From: Macrobrachium rosenbergii
Taxonomy: Eukaryota; Arthropoda; Malacostraca; Decapoda; Palaemonidae
NCBI RefSeq assembly: GCF_040412425.1
Contig: NC_089781.1
Span: 56,451,468 to 56,515,467 of the forward strand
Length of the DNA: 64,000 bases
Reading direction: 5' to 3'
Shown here piece after piece: positions 10,074 through 23,211 of the stretch (position 1 is its first letter; each line of letters opens with the position of its first letter). The notes under the pieces are model-generated. The model was not told where the DNA came from. It searched no databases and was given only the letters and a program-made list of their open reading frames with translations. The position numbers and the translations under genes are program-made.

Positions 10074-13000
10074 GGGTGAGAGTTGCATCCCTAAATAGTC
10101 TTGCCCGGACTAGTGCATCTCTGTAAGTGGCTAGCTTTTCCATAATAATTTCATCTAAGAAGTTGCCGCATGCACTTATAGCTGCATGCTTACGAAATTT
10201 GTATAAGAAACTTTCAAATGACTCAGATCATAGATGATGTTCTTTTTTAGGTTTATAATGATCTTCGCTGTTAACAGATTGGCAATGCAAATTTGTCTAT
10301 TTCTTATATTTGTATTGTAATCTCGAGTTTTTCTAACATCGTTAAAGTATTGCCATTTTGCATATATATCAGCACTGCATACTGTGGGTTGTGATTTTGT
10401 ATCACTAAAGTCCATAAACTCACCAACATTAGTCAAAAAAAATGTTAACAATCCATCATCAAAAATAGATGACAGGACAGTTACACATCTCACCTTGGTA
10501 CTTCATTTATACTAAACGTTTTTCACACAAGAACAGTTCATAGTGACATCCAGATCGTTATCCTGCCTTGACATTCAAGAATTTGTGGTTAAATCCGAGA
10601 TTTGCTGGTGCCATGTTTTGACTGTGTAGTTCGAACCAGATGATTGATTTAGAACTCGTATTCAACACGTGTCTGCACTCTGAAAAACCAATATACCTTC
10701 ATGTGGTAGCAACATCTAGTTGTGATAACAGACGGTGGAGCTGGAATGTATTAAATAACTGATTTCATTGACGTGCAAGGCTTCCTCGTCTCTGGAATAT
10801 AGAAGAGGTGATGCATCAGGTTAGGTGGTCGTGGGGTACTTCACTTGTAAGGACTGGGTTATGAGCGACATACTGGCTGGGTGTTAACTGGTTTATTGGT
10901 TGTTCCTTACTGAGATAAATGTAGAATCTTGAAGATGTTATTGACGCGTGATGTATCACACAGACAGGTAAAACGGACATAAAAGGTTCAGACATCTGTG
11001 TTTGTCGGCAGACAAACAGATGGCGATATCAAGACATGATTAACATACGGTGATGAAACATACATCAGTGGAAGGGTCAGGAAATTCTACATATGGCCAA
11101 TTGCATGAGATTCAAGACACATTAATGGATACAATGCAATAGCATAATAAATGTGAAATGGAGAGACCTTTGGCGTCTTCACAAACAGAAACATACACAC
11201 AGTTTGATACAGAAGATTCGTTGGAACATTATGAGTACATGATTAGAATGCTTGCATGGCAATGCAAGTAGTGGTGATTGTACATACGTTAAGACAACAA
11301 TGCTTAGGGAGAAACAGACGGAAATATTGTATGGTTGAAATCGCGTTCCTGTAGAAAGAAAACGATCCTGTTTTGTCCTCGATTCGATCGACGAACACGA
11401 ACACACACGTGTTTGGAAGAGACAGCGTCAGGGCTCACTATCTAGAATTATACGAAATTATTATATTGCAAGTTAATTCTGCTTATCAGGTATTGTATGT
11501 AACACTTCCCTCATTCTCATTCCCACGATTATTCCTCATGGAATGGAAGATGTCGATGAAACAGAGAGAGAGAGAGAGAGAGAGAGATTTGCTGAAATTC
11601 TTTTGAGCATTAGAGGTGAGACCAGTGGATCACCTCTGTTCTACAAATTTTGATAATTTTCTTGATATTGTCTTCTCTAAAGTTCTTTTAGGATATATAT
11701 TTATTTGAAGATTTGATTAATTCCCGAATAAACGCAGGACTATATTTAGAAACATTAATCTAATTTATAATAAATTTCGATTCTCAAAAGATCAAAGGTT
11801 TTCAGCCGACCAAAAGTTTAGTCAAGGTGTGAAATCAAAACACCCTGTTTGTTTACATCCATACTAGCCCAGTGCAGTATAACCTACTGAAATGTCACTA
11901 AGTTGCCCTGTCCTGTTCTGACCAGGTATGGCTTTACTCTGGTCTGGATCCTTCCCTGATAAGCTGCAACTTTACTTAATTTTACCTGGAATCCTGGCGA
12001 CTCTCACCAGCTTAGTAAGGATTTTCTGCATGTATGGCGGCTCTTCAATCTAAGTAATTTGTTTCCAGGTTAAAAAAAGATTCCTTCGTAAATGTTTGTT
12101 ATTAACAAGCATGGATGCTTCCAGTTTCAGCAAAACCGTGTTCTGGTAAATAAAAGTTATGGCTCCTATCTGACGCTATTGTAGGAACTATGTTGGGATT
12201 GTCATAGTCCCTCAATAGTGTTTGAACCTGAGGGCTATTTACAGTTTATGAATGTCCCCATGCAGTGTACAAACCTTTTATTTTCTTATGGTACGATCTA
12301 TGAAGCTGCGCAGTGATAGCTAAGAATAGCCATCTGCTCAAGACAGCAGTCTTGTGTCTACGTTGTGTTCAATATCCTTCACTTACAGGTGTTATCTACT
12401 CACTGTTCACACTTGCCAGGAGCTGCCATACCACCAAAGATACAGACCTTCAGTAAGCAGTGTTCATTATCTATTCCTTTGACGAAACTGGTATAATTTA
12501 AGGGTGTATTCACTAATACCAAGATACACAGATTTTGTGCTGACTCTCCCCAGGGTAGTTTTTAATTAGGAGAAAGGCAGGATGTTTGTTAACGATGCCC
12601 TAGTAATAGATATCAGCTATCTTTAAAACAAATTATATGTTCAATACTTTTTGTTTTTGATGACATATCGATAGGTTTTCTTATATTTGGAATTGAAAAC
12701 AGATAAAGTAGGCAAAGATAAACACAAATTTAGCATAGGTGCCCAATGAAAAGTGTTGCTAGCAGCTGCAAGAGTGGGATTGAAATACAAGGAAAAAGGT
12801 CTATTCATAAAGTCCTTCTGACGTGAATGAACACTAAGTGAAACGAGGCACTGAATTAGAAACCTCTTTTACACAGAGTTCCGGAATATCTTTTTCTCTT
12901 GTTTCTAATTCATTTTAGTGTTTAGGAATATCTTTCTCCCCCATGAAAGTTCCATCAACCATTGTAGTAGTTCATCGTACTCACGTGAATATTACAGTCA

Positions 13001-14559
13001 TCAATTTACAAAAGATAGTAGCAGCTTTTCATCTGGCTAGGGAACTGTCATCCACTTCATGATCTAAGACTTAAGTCTAAAAGGTGGACGAATAAAAATT
13101 TAACCAAGAACTATTTTCTTCAATTTGTAAAAATGCTCGTCTAAATGTGGTCAGATCCCTTCTGCAAATGATGCAGTGCCCTCGAATTGTGTTAGTAGGT
13201 GATTATAGGTTGAGTCGAATTTGAGTTGGCTGAATTTCTTCTTGTCTCATTCCAGTGCGGCGGAGAGGACCAAGCGTACGGCACTTATCCCTGTCAGAAA
13301 AAATTAAGGGCAAGTACGCAAGTGGGTATGTCTTTGGGATGATACAGCAATATATGTGCAAACAGAGGTCGGTACTCACTTGTCACGATAAGTAAACGGA
13401 ACTGACTTGCAAGGACGTGGAAGAGGCTCCAGTGTTAGCTGTTGTGTAATATCATTGCCAGTTTATCTCCACTTCAATTCTCCTGTGCTTAGTTCTGATT
13501 TTCAAATATACTGCGGTATCATGCAATACAGGAAAAATTGCTCATAGTGACATAGGTTGATAAGAGATGCATGCAAGGAACTTAGGTTAAACACTAAAGG
13601 GTGCTGAAGGAAATTTGTCAGTTAGATTAGTTGGCTTTTGTTGAATGAGATAGGTAATAAAAAAAGTCTGCCACTGAAATAAAATATTTAGGTATTAATT
13701 GCAAATGTGTTAAAACTGGCATGAAATTAAGTTTAGGACACTTGGCATGTATTACGTGCAAGATGCTTTTAAGAATTTCATCATATTTTTGACGACTACG
13801 GTAACAGACCAGAAATCTACTGAGAAGGAAATCTGTTCACGTATGATTCTTCATCATGAATGTCAGTAATTATGGGATAAAACCATTTTTCTGACGGATG
13901 AAGAGAAAAAATTCAAATAATATCATTTAAATAAGAAGAAAAAATGTCTTGCTTGGTATTATTTTACTCATCTGAATAGTGTTCTGAGTGGAAATTTGAA
14001 AAAGTGTTTGCGATAGCATATGCAGGACTTTTAAAAGTATAAAAAAAATAATTTTAACTACAAAAATCAGACAACGAATTGTTATGCGAAAGATGAACTT
14101 GGGAAGACAACATAGGGACCGGGGGAAGGAATGGAGTAGATCTTCTATAAAAGCAACGGGGAGTAACAATCAGAAATGGCATAACAAATGAAACTCAGTG
14201 GTAGATAGTACCTCTGGGATAGGCAGCTGAGCAATGTTCGTTTATTGGAATAACTAATCACCAAGTAGGAAACAATCTTCTTCGTTGGTAAATAGTACTT
14301 CTCAATAAAGGTAAGTATTATCTGCAACTACAGGTTGTAGTGAAATAGCGAACTTGATTGAAGCCTCGTTCGGTGTTAATTTCAACACGCCTAGAGCAAG
14401 TAAGCCTTATGTAACCGCCAAAACCTCAGAGAAGGGTTAAAAGCAATTTCTTGAGTTCTTCAGCGTTAAAAGAGAGAGGGGATTCTATGGGTCCAACTCG
14501 AAATAATAATTATGAAAATAATAAAAGCAGTCATCAGAAATGACTTAGGCGTTCTGAAA
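10074..14559. other. AT-rich spacer, no gene recognised
   Basis: I see no conserved protein motif, LTR, inverted end or RNA gene here. The longest open frames (10176-10493 minus, 11373-11606 plus) have no recognisable domain and are treated as chance. The only simple repeat of note is (AG)n near 11562-11587. Confidence 0.5.
11562..11587. repeat. (AG)n microsatellite
   Basis: About 13 uninterrupted AG dinucleotides. Confidence 0.9.
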
Positions 14560-16000
14560 CTATCTGGGTTCAATAGAGCTTTTCAGGGTATCTTTTGGAA
14601 CTGAGAAAGGGGCTTCCAGTCTTTTTCATCAACCATACTGGAGCTGCAATCAAGGATGCAGTTGTGAATGTATGAGAAAGAGAGTAATTGTTGAAAAATA
14701 TTAATGTCCAAAAAGCCATTAGACCAGATGGACTACATTCAAAGCTCCTGAGCGAAAGCAACGAACAATTAAATTTTCCCTGTTTTGGACATCGAAGGAA
14801 TGTGTCAATTCAGAAACTGCTTACAACATGGCTAATAGAGTTGATCTGCGCACTGTATAGAACAGATGAAAAAATTAGCTCACTTGATCGCAGACTAATC
14901 ATCCTGACTTGTGTCGGGCATTAATCTGTGACACAGTGATCAGACAAGTGTAGAGGAAGCAGCTTTAAGACAACAACCTGATTGGCTTAAGCTATTGTGA
15001 GTTTAGGCAGCCACCCCACAAAAAAAAAAAAAACTGACTTTTGTGGAGACTATTGAGAACTATAAATCAACAAAATGCCAATTGATGTGAACTACTTCGT
15101 CGCCATAATGCTTTGAGTACTGTTTCGGGCGTATGCCTGCCAAGGAAACAGGAAGCATATGAAGTATGTGGTAAAATCCTAAAAACGACTAGAATATTTC
15201 AACGGACAGAGAGACATTTGCTTGATGTCAGAGGGGCCCGGTTGTATCTGATATGTCATGTCACAGGGACCTGGTTTTCCATGACTGACTTGCATGGTAA
15301 ATTTGAATACCAAGCTCAAACTTATGCTGACGGTACTAAATTCTTTAATGAAACCAAAACAAGGTAAATTCAAGCAATGCCCAGTGATCTCAAAACTGCA
15401 GAAGTGGAGCAAGAAGTTAAAACTGGATCTAAATGCTCAGATGTGTTAATATTCAAATAGACAATCGAAATCCAGACTTTATTCATGCATAAATCAATAA
15501 AACTTATATCAAAGAACCTACACTGGAAAAGGATAATATTATCTAACCTCAATTCTCCCTCATATTGCTGCGGCAGCGCCAAGAGTGAAAATCGTTGTAT
15601 TGCATGATTGTATAGCCGTAAATTGAATATGCTGTGCAAAGCAGGTCACCATATAAAGGAAAAGAAAGAGATGTACTTGAGACAGAAAAAGTGTAAAGAA
15701 GAACTAGAAACGTTAAACCTGAGATAAGAAAAATATGGAGTAAGAAATTATATGTGGAAATAACTCTTACACCACTGGAAGGAAGACGAAGGGGAGGAGA
15801 CGATACAGAAACTTGTGAAAGCTTTAGGTCTCTCTTTCAATACAGTGACATTAGCACGCGATCAAAGTCCTGAACGCAGGAACAACAAGGCCACAAGACA
15901 TCAGTAAAAGCAAATTCACGTAACAGTTATGGTTTGTAGGAATTCTTTCCCAAAAGTATAATTAGTACCTGTTACTTTACAGCTGATCTTTATATGTTGA
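14560..16000 (+). pseudogene. Old LINE reverse transcriptase relic (CR1/Jockey-like)
   Basis: Strongly decayed, with many stops and shifts. Recognisable landmarks keep the order expected of a LINE RT. KAIRPDGLHSKLLSE near 14710-14755 corresponds to the conserved K.xGPDGLxxxLLK segment. TYADGTKFFNE near 15320-15353 corresponds to the catalytic YADD box with D to G. IEYAVQSRSPY near 15625-15660 corresponds to the conserved C-terminal LEYAxQxWSP motif, and NSYGL..EFFPKS near 15925-15955 to the terminal RxxxFF motif. The 5' part is missing and no target duplication was found. No activity is possible. Confidence 0.6.
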
Positions 16001-16844
16001 TACCAATGCTGTTTATCATATTCATTCAAAGCAAGATTAAATTAGTATGATAAACAAAGCATGGATATCAATATATAAAAATAAATCGTAACGTACTGTA
16101 CCAGTTTTTTCATTGCAAACCATAAGACAGTTAAATGAGTAATTTAGGTGAAATATCATAGTTTCAAAATAAGTTTTAAAAAAATGAATTTAATTAATTT
16201 TAACATACAAAGATGTCATAGGAAATGGGAGTCTCTCATTTTCTCCATTTGAACCAACTAAGCATGAACCAGGAACAGACATGGGAGAATGGAGTATGGG
16301 AGTAGTAGCGGTGAGCCTTTGAAACTGTTATCTGTCTCGTCATAGTTCTCCTGTGCTAGTAACTGCTTATTTTTCCATTTTCCACATTCCCATATTTATT
16401 ATTTTTGCGTACATCAATTTCTTCTCGGCTAATCTAAACAAATCATTTTAGCTAATATTATGCTCTTTGTCTTCATGATGATTTTGAACAGTAGGCTACT
16501 GACTATATTTCTTATTTCGTTGTAGCCTGTGAAGGAACGTAGAAGTCTCCTAAATACCTTTTCTTGAGTACACAACAGACATTTTACATCTTCTCTGTCT
16601 TCCTTTCGTTAAGTTTCACTGTATCTACCTCAGATCTGATAATTAAAACTGACTTTTCTGTATTGACACTGGAATTCCTTTTGTGGATTCTCCTCGGATT
16701 TCCTGCAGCAACACGTGAAGCTGTTTTCCCTCCACTTCATTTTCCTACCATGATGTGTCCCATTCATATGGTCTATTTTTAAATAGTTTGTGTTTCATTT
16801 TTCCTATTTTCCCCAAATTTATATTTAATCCAATTATATACACT
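16001..16844. other. AT-rich spacer, nothing recognised
   Basis: Flank between the LINE relic and the solo LTR. No conserved motif or terminal repeat is visible. The CACT copy at 16841-16844 belongs to the solo LTR target duplication. Confidence 0.5.
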
Positions 16845-17262
16845 TGTAGAGTCCCCACTCAACGCATTCTCTGTAGAGAACATTCCGTTTTCTGCGGTGC
16901 CTTCTCATCGACCTAAGGTCGATTGGGATATATATTTATCATTATAATTGTAAACTGTATATATGTTGTCTTTCTAAACAATCATGTTTTATGTAGAAGT
17001 AACGAGCTATTTATGTTATGTCAGACATTGTTGATCACTATGTTCTCTGTATGAACCTGTATTGTTTTTGTAAGAAATTAGTTTGACCTCAGGTCACCTG
17101 CAAATTTTTGTAGCAGCGGTCTCTGCGAACTACGCAGACGTCCGCATCCCACTTTATAAGCAAGAGCCCGTACTGGCATAAGGCCAGCTTAATCAAAAAA
17201 AAAAAAAATCAATAAACCAGCAGTACTTGTCTTCCTGCTCATTATTTCGCACCTCTCTCACA
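16845..17262 (+). repeat. Solo LTR of the Gypsy C family
   Basis: 418 bp, TGTAGAGTCCC...CTCTCACA, homologous to the Gypsy C LTR at 24188-24569. The 4-bp duplication CACT flanks it at 16841-16844 and 17263-17266, so it derives from a full element by LTR-LTR recombination. It keeps the half-site pair at 17084-17096 and a TATA box (CTTTATAAG) near 17150. Between TATA and the CAATAAAC poly(A) signal it carries a LINE-tail insertion. Confidence 0.88.
17153..17206 (+). repeat. LINE 3' tail inserted in the solo LTR, with poly(A)
   Basis: The stretch GCAAGAGCCCGTACTGGCAT, continuing with AAGGCCAGC and a run of 14 A, is the same 3' tail that occurs six times at 33893-34467. It sits between the TATA box and TCAATAAAC, the same LTR interval interrupted in Gypsy C. 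It includes a GCTGGC/GCCAGC-type hairpin (here ACTGGC). Confidence 0.75.
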
Positions 17263-18328
17263 CACTTTTGCTTCACTGGTCCACATCTTTTTTTTATTCT
17301 CTACTTGGCTGTTTCAAATACAAAGCTATTTTTATGTCTATTCATGATATGCTTCAGGTACAGTGATTTGTTTTTCAAGTCTGTCCTTTAACTGGATGAT
17401 GCTCCTATTCCATATTTCATAGTAGAGCATGTACTGATTCCTGAAGCTCTTAAAATAATATTTAAATCCGACTGTCAATTTAGACATACTACGGACTTTC
17501 GCTTTGCTAGATTTATTATTTCTGTGGTATACATGACTCTGAGCCATGGTGATGCCTTCCTGCATGTTTTGGAAATCAAAATTCTGCTGCAGCTTTTACG
17601 CATGAATACAGATTTTATGGACTTTGCTTTGAAAACGACTTTGCGTTCCCCGAAACTTTTATTTTCCTCTTAGTGTTGTGGTCGTTCCCCAGTGTTCTGT
17701 TTTTACATGTTTATGAGATCTTTTCAGTCAGTGCTGTACCTTTCACTGAAAAGTAGTTTAGTTCTCTTTATTTGTTTATAATGAGTCCACATTTGGAAAC
17801 TATTATAATTAGTATTTTTTGTCTCATTTATTCAAGTGAGTGGGGTAGGACCATTCCATCATCAATGTAAAGGAGAGTTGCTTTTCTGAGGGGATAATTT
17901 GCGGACCCTGTTCGTACCTCTTCCATTATTCTCTGGTGTAAATCAATGCTTGTTACTGTTATAACGTCTCCATTTTGGGTGTTGTACATTATAACTAGCC
18001 ACTGCTTTCGCTGTAGCCTCTTATCTGTGGGAGAGGATGATTGTTAGCCTGGCTTAGAGTATTTCGTCTCCTTCGCAATCGCGATGATGTTGATGATGTA
18101 GTCGGATTAAAGAAGAGATGTTCTCCGAGCTGTCCTTTATTGTACAGACATCTTACAGTGCGTAGAAGCTACAAAGTATATGCGTGTATATAATGATAGA
18201 ATACAAACATATGAGCATTGAAGCTAAATACACAGCAAGGAATCATATCCTACTACATGAGGAAGAAATTACAGAACGGAAGTCTGTATACAGGATTCCA
18301 TCCTAAATATAGGAATAATTGATTACGC
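17263..18328 (-). other. Spacer with a possible LINE RT scrap on the minus strand
   Basis: On the minus strand near 17880-17770 the translation reads ATLLYIDDGMVLPHSLE, followed about 15 codons later by SKCGLIINK. The spacing resembles the YxDD box and the CGLxINxxK motif of LINE reverse transcriptases. Nothing else around it is convincing, so this is a weak call. The rest of the interval shows no feature. Confidence 0.3.
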
Positions 18329-18331
18329 TTA

Positions 18332-18381
18332 TGCTGGAGTCACACACACTGGTGATTCAAGACCGCGACCGTCGTAATGGC
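18332..18381 (+). repeat. Left TIR of the Harbinger element
   Basis: 50-bp terminal inverted repeat starting TGCTGGAGTC and ending CGTCGTAATGGC, directly after TTA. Its partner is at 23813-23860. Confidence 0.88.
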
Positions 18382-18710
18382 TGTGTTTGGCAATAAATTG
18401 GCATCAATCGCAGGCCTTGGGCCACAAAAAAGTAGAAAAGTCAGCTGATTACGACACCATGACGTCATACGAAATAAACAATTATGACAGCATTGCACAC
18501 GTCGAGATGAGATTACGTACGTACGTAGTCGTAAGCACATGTCGCGATGATTTAGGCCACGCCCACATTTGGCGGTTGCGACATGATGACGATGTCAGTG
18601 AAGACATGATTATTTAATTGCGATGTGAACATGGATGCTACCATAAATAAGTGCCGGGTGAACATGGCACCCATCATTCTCGTTCCAGTCGCAGACAGAA
18701 CAAGAACATG

Positions 18711-19680
18711 GATGACGTGGATTTGCTGAACCTCATACCTGAGAACCTACTGATCCTGAATTAGTAGAATGCATTTTGGATTATTAGATGCCGCGTTGCA
18801 GTTAAGAATTAATTGCCTGGAGGAACAAAAATGGAAGAAGCAAAAAAAAAAACAAAAAGATGCTGGGTCTGGCCCTACTTACAAAAAAGACAGGAGAAAG
18901 GATACTATGACAACTTGATGAAAGAATTGGCAACTGAAACTCCAGGATTGTACCAGAATTTTACCAAGATTACGGAGGAGCTTTTCAATGAAATTGTGGA
19001 ACGGGTCACGCCCTACATAAAGAAGACCCCCACATTCTGGAGAAGACCCACTGAGCCAGGCCTGCATGTTGCAGTTACCCTATGTTTCCTTGCAACTGGA
19101 GAATCCTACAAGAGCCTGTGCTACCAATTCCAAGTAGCTCCCAACACGATCAGCAGTATTGTGCCTGAGACTTGTAGGTCATGCACCCCAGAGCAATGAA
19201 AGGAGGTAGCCCATGGGTTTGAGCAATGATGAAATTTCCCACACATTCTTGGAGCTATAGACGGAAACACATCCTCATCCGGAACCCAGCCCATGCAGGA
19301 ACTTATTATTTTAATTATAAGAAGTTCTACTCTGTAATTCTACTAGGAGTTGTTGACGCTGAGCACAAGTTCCTGTACGTGGATTGGGTGCCATAGGGTC
19401 CGAGTCTGATGGTGGTGTCTTTACCAAGATACAGCTCGGCAAAATGCTTGATCGACATGAAGCCAACTTGCCAGCCCCTGAAAGATTGCCAAACGAAACT
19501 AAGATAAACCCCCAGTCTATTATTTCTTCATTGGAGATGACGCCTTCGCTCTAAAGAAGTATATGATGAAACCATACCCTGCACGAAGTCTGACAATACC
19601 TGAACGCACCTACAACTATCGACTAAGTAGAGCAAGACGTACAGTGAAGAAAGCCTTTAGGATCTTAGCAAGCAAGTAGA
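18711..19680 (+). pseudogene. Harbinger transposase (HARBI1-like, DDE_Tnp_4), broken
   Basis: The longest intact stretch, 18813-19199, carries RCWVWPYLQKRQEKGYYDNL, ELFNEIVERVTPYI and LHVAVTLCFLATGESYKSL, which match the N-terminal region of HARBI1/ALP1-like nucleases. After the stop at 19197, other frames give HILGAIDGN (first Asp), ESDGGVFTKIQLG (second Asp region) and FIGDDAFALKKYM with YNYRLSRARRTVKKAF, the typical C-terminal block. A frameshift also lies in the A-run at 18841-18858, upstream of which LLDAALQLRINCLEEQKWKK reads in another frame. An ATG at 18711 (MDDVDLLNLIPEN) may be the original start. The order of motifs makes the family secure. Confidence 0.85.
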
Positions 19681-20171
19681 TATTGTTCACAATTACAGTT
19701 ATTACTGTCTTTACCAGGTTTGCGTGTTGAAATATGTATGTAATATGAAATACCATTCGTACACCATCTTTTTTTCTCTTATTAAAAAATAATAGGCTAC
19801 GTATTTAATATGAAATACCTTTTGCATACCAACTAATAACTAAATCAATATTTTCCGTTTGTCTCCCACAGATTCAGAATGTTTCACACACCCATGCAAC
19901 TTCGTCATGATCTTATCGAGTCTGTGGTGTTGGCCGCTTGTTGTTGCACAACTTAATTTGACAAGAAATCCTCATGCTAGGAGTGAGGGAGATCAAGAGG
20001 ACCCGGTGATACATGAGGTCCTACCTGGTAACTGGAGGTCTGAACAAAGTTTACCAAACCTGACTCCCCAAAACCGGCAGACAGCAACCATGACTGGCAA
20101 GGCTTGATCAACGTGACCACCTTCGTGATTATGTAAACTGCCCTGTAACTCCGCTCATTGGCAGGAATCAA

Positions 20172-21594
20172 GTTAAAAAAAAATTAAGAAAAAATAGAAA
20201 AAGCCTTTTCATACTTCAGACAATCATGTTGAAAAACTTTGTAAATTTCCTAAATAAAAGTTAAAATTCAAAGATATTTATATTTCTACCGAATATATTT
20301 TCTAAGTTGTATTCGGTGTCATATTGATCTATGTGTGAAATTTTCAAAGTATATCAAGAATATTGAAAGTCTTGAATGCAATATATATTTTACTCACAGT
20401 AGAAAATGCCTTTTCACTTTTTATACTTCAGAGCATTCTAATAAATTGTATTTGACTGCAATCAACTCACTGGCTTATTTGTATAAAAGAAAATCATGTT
20501 TAAAATCTATGTAAAATTCCTGAAGAAAAGTTAGAAATAAAAAATATTTATATTATATTACAAAATATATTTTCTTTTATGTTGTATTATGTGACATATT
20601 TATCTATATCTGAAGTGCTTAGAGTATATCAAGAATACTGAGAATCTTGAATCCAAAATATATTTTAGTCAAAATAGAAAATAAAGGCAGCTGTGGGTAA
20701 TTAATTCGGCCCGTGACGTTTCTCTCTCTCTCAGCCCCTTGGGATAAGCTTAATCTAAAATATATTTTAATCAAAATAGAAAATAAAGGCAGCTGTGGGT
20801 AATTAATTCGGCCTTTGATTTTTCTCTCTCTCTCTCACGCCCTTGAGATAAGCTTTAATCCTCTTTTGACTGGGTGGCTCTCCCCAGACCTTGAATCGAG
20901 GTATAATCTTGCCAGCTGAGATGACAGAACGTTTCTCTCATCACAGTATACCAACAATACTGAGGATATTTAATATGTATTTTACTTATTACTAGTTTTC
21001 ATGCGTTATTTATCTTTATCTGAAACTCTGAAAATATCTCAAAAATACTGGTAATTTTGATTTGCACATTACTTTTTACAAGTTTTAAATTTTATTTTTT
21101 CTTTATCTGGACTTATGAAAATATATCATACCCTCATTCATATCCAGTTTAATATAATTGATTTGCACATTATTTGTTACTAGTTTTAAGTTTAATTTTT
21201 TCTTTATCTGTACTTATGAAAATATCGACCTTCATTCACCTCGAGTTTAATAACCTTGAAAATATTGCAGATGGTTTGTAGTTAAGGAAATTGTTACCCA
21301 AAAATTACCGTGTTCAACATTTCAAGAAAAAGTAATGTTATAGAAATAAGTTATTATTGCCTTTAGGAAAACTTAGTACATACACAATATAAACATTTTA
21401 CACAATTTATTATATTATAAAAATATACATATATACAATTTATAGTAGCAGGAGAATTAACAGTATCATATAGAAAAGGGACAAAAAGAATTTACAGTAG
21501 CATTATTAGAGAACACTTACAAGAAGAACTTTTTTCTTTTTATTATTGTGTGAGCAAAAACAAAAAGGAAAAAAAAGGGGAACCAAAATACACT
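20172..21594. repeat. AT-rich Harbinger interior with diverged tandem duplications
   Basis: A unit beginning ATCATGTT at 20223 recurs at 20493 (about 270-bp period, diverged). A second duplication of about 102 bp, marked by AATAAAGGCAGCTGTGGG and a TC-rich tract, lies near 20655-20860. No coding potential is visible. Confidence 0.6.
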
Positions 21595-23211
21595 TTAAGG
21601 TTGAGAAGTACTAGGAGACATCGTCGTAGTGACACTTGAAGTAGGAGGCATCGTCGGAGTGGGACTTTCAGTAGAGGGAAATATATTCTCTAGGAAACTG
21701 TCACTGGCGACTTGGCTGAGGTTCAGAAGTGTCAGAGGCGATGGCGGTGTCATGACATTTGTGGCTGTAGACGACCCACCACCAGGAACACTGCCTGACC
21801 AAAGAGACATCCTTTGACCCTGAAGCATAGCTATTTGCTGCGCCGTCAGCCGGTGAAGTTGGTCGGGTTATGCAGGAGACTGAGGGGCAAAGGATGTTGA
21901 AGATGCAGGAGGCTGAGGTGCGAAGGATGTTGAAGGAGCAGGAGGCTGAGGCACGAAGGATGTTGAAGGTGCAGGCTGAGGCACAAAAGATGTGGTTGAT
22001 GACATATCTTTCAGTCTCCCTTCCTTCTTCGCCTTCTGTAGTCTCTGCACAAGAAACCCAATCTCCATTTGCAGGTACGTATAGAAGAAGGGGTCTGTCT
22101 CTGCAGAATCCTTCACATCCTCCTTCAGGTGGAGATTCCAGTAAGCCTCTTTGGGATTTGGCTGTATCCGATCTATATAAGTGCCTTCTTGGTCACTTCG
22201 GTGTTTTCAATCATCTAAAAAAATAGAAGAAATATTAGTCAATCCACAAAGTAATATATATTTCATTGCAGAAATGGAAACCAAGAAAAAATCAGACAAT
22301 AAAAAATATCTATATATTTAATGTTATGAAAATCAAATATTTCATAAATGTTAATCAACAAGTTTGTTTTATGTTTCAAGATTGAAATTAATGAAATATT
22401 AACCTTCCCAAGGATGGAGTCTTTGGTCTGCTGACGTTCAGGGTCAAACTTCTTTCTCTTAGGCCTCCTTTCCTCGATGGCAGGGATGATGCCCACCTCG
22501 TCATCATCCCCCACCAGCAGCAACAACTTCGTCGGGGGCATCAGGAAGGGGAGCGACAGCAGCAGTAGACTGTAGGGAAAGAAAAAGGGAAATGTATTAA
22601 TAATTTTGGAAACAGCTATATGAAACATGAAATATTATGATATCTAATAATCATGGAAAAACACAACATATGAAACCAATACAGGGCAGAACAATTACCT
22701 CTTTCAATCCAAGGGTCTTCAGCTTCTTCTGACGAACAATGTGTTTCCTGAAGAAGCTAAACGTCGTCAGGATCCACCTTTCCCTGTCTGTCAGGTCCCT
22801 CACTGCTGTCTGGCAGCTCTTGGTCCTGGTCAACTGCCCATACCTGGTTCTGATCGACTTTAACCACATGCTCAGCTGCGCTCCTGTCAAAGGCAGTTTG
22901 AGGGACTAGGCCTTTTCTGCCAGGAGTTGCATCTTCTTTGCCACCTCCTTGAATTCAGCGAGGCCTCTGTCATACAGAAAGGGGTGCTGCTGCAGCCATT
23001 CCCCCAACATCCTCTCTTGGTCATCTGATACAAACACACAAGGAATTTCCTTCCGGCTTTGCTGCCCAGACCCCTTGCCAACCCTCTCTGCTTCCATTGT
23101 CGATTCCAAATCGTCGCCAAGGATTGCCACCTCGGACCAGACCTCTGTCTCATCCATGAGTTCCATGGTCAAGGGTTCCTCCTCGAGGTCAGTTAGGGCC
23201 AATGATGTCAA
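21595..23211 (-). pseudogene. Harbinger accessory gene, MADF/Myb-SANT-like, three exons visible
   Basis: On the minus strand, exon 1 (23211-22699) starts MTSLALTDLEEEP and carries an acidic N-terminus. A MADF-type core follows: ERMLGEWLQQHPFLYDRGL, then after a frame break near 22906-22890, TGAQLSMWLKSIRTRYGQLT and DLTDRERWILTTFSFF. Such proteins help Harbinger transposase bind the element ends and enter the nucleus. GT-AG introns fit 22698-22570 and 22403-22215. Exon 2 (22569-22404) has a one-base shift in a G-run before DDDEVGIIPAIEERRPKRKK, a likely nuclear localisation signal. Exon 3 (22214-about 21600) has EIGFLVQRLQKAKKEGRLKD and four repeats of about 11 residues (PSTSFVPQPPA) before a Ser/Thr/Pro tail. 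The splice sites are inferred from the sequence. Confidence 0.7.

Noticed and set aside
10176..10493. 105-codon minus-strand ORF
   Set aside because: No recognisable domain, AT-rich surroundings and no splice or neighbour support. Probably chance.
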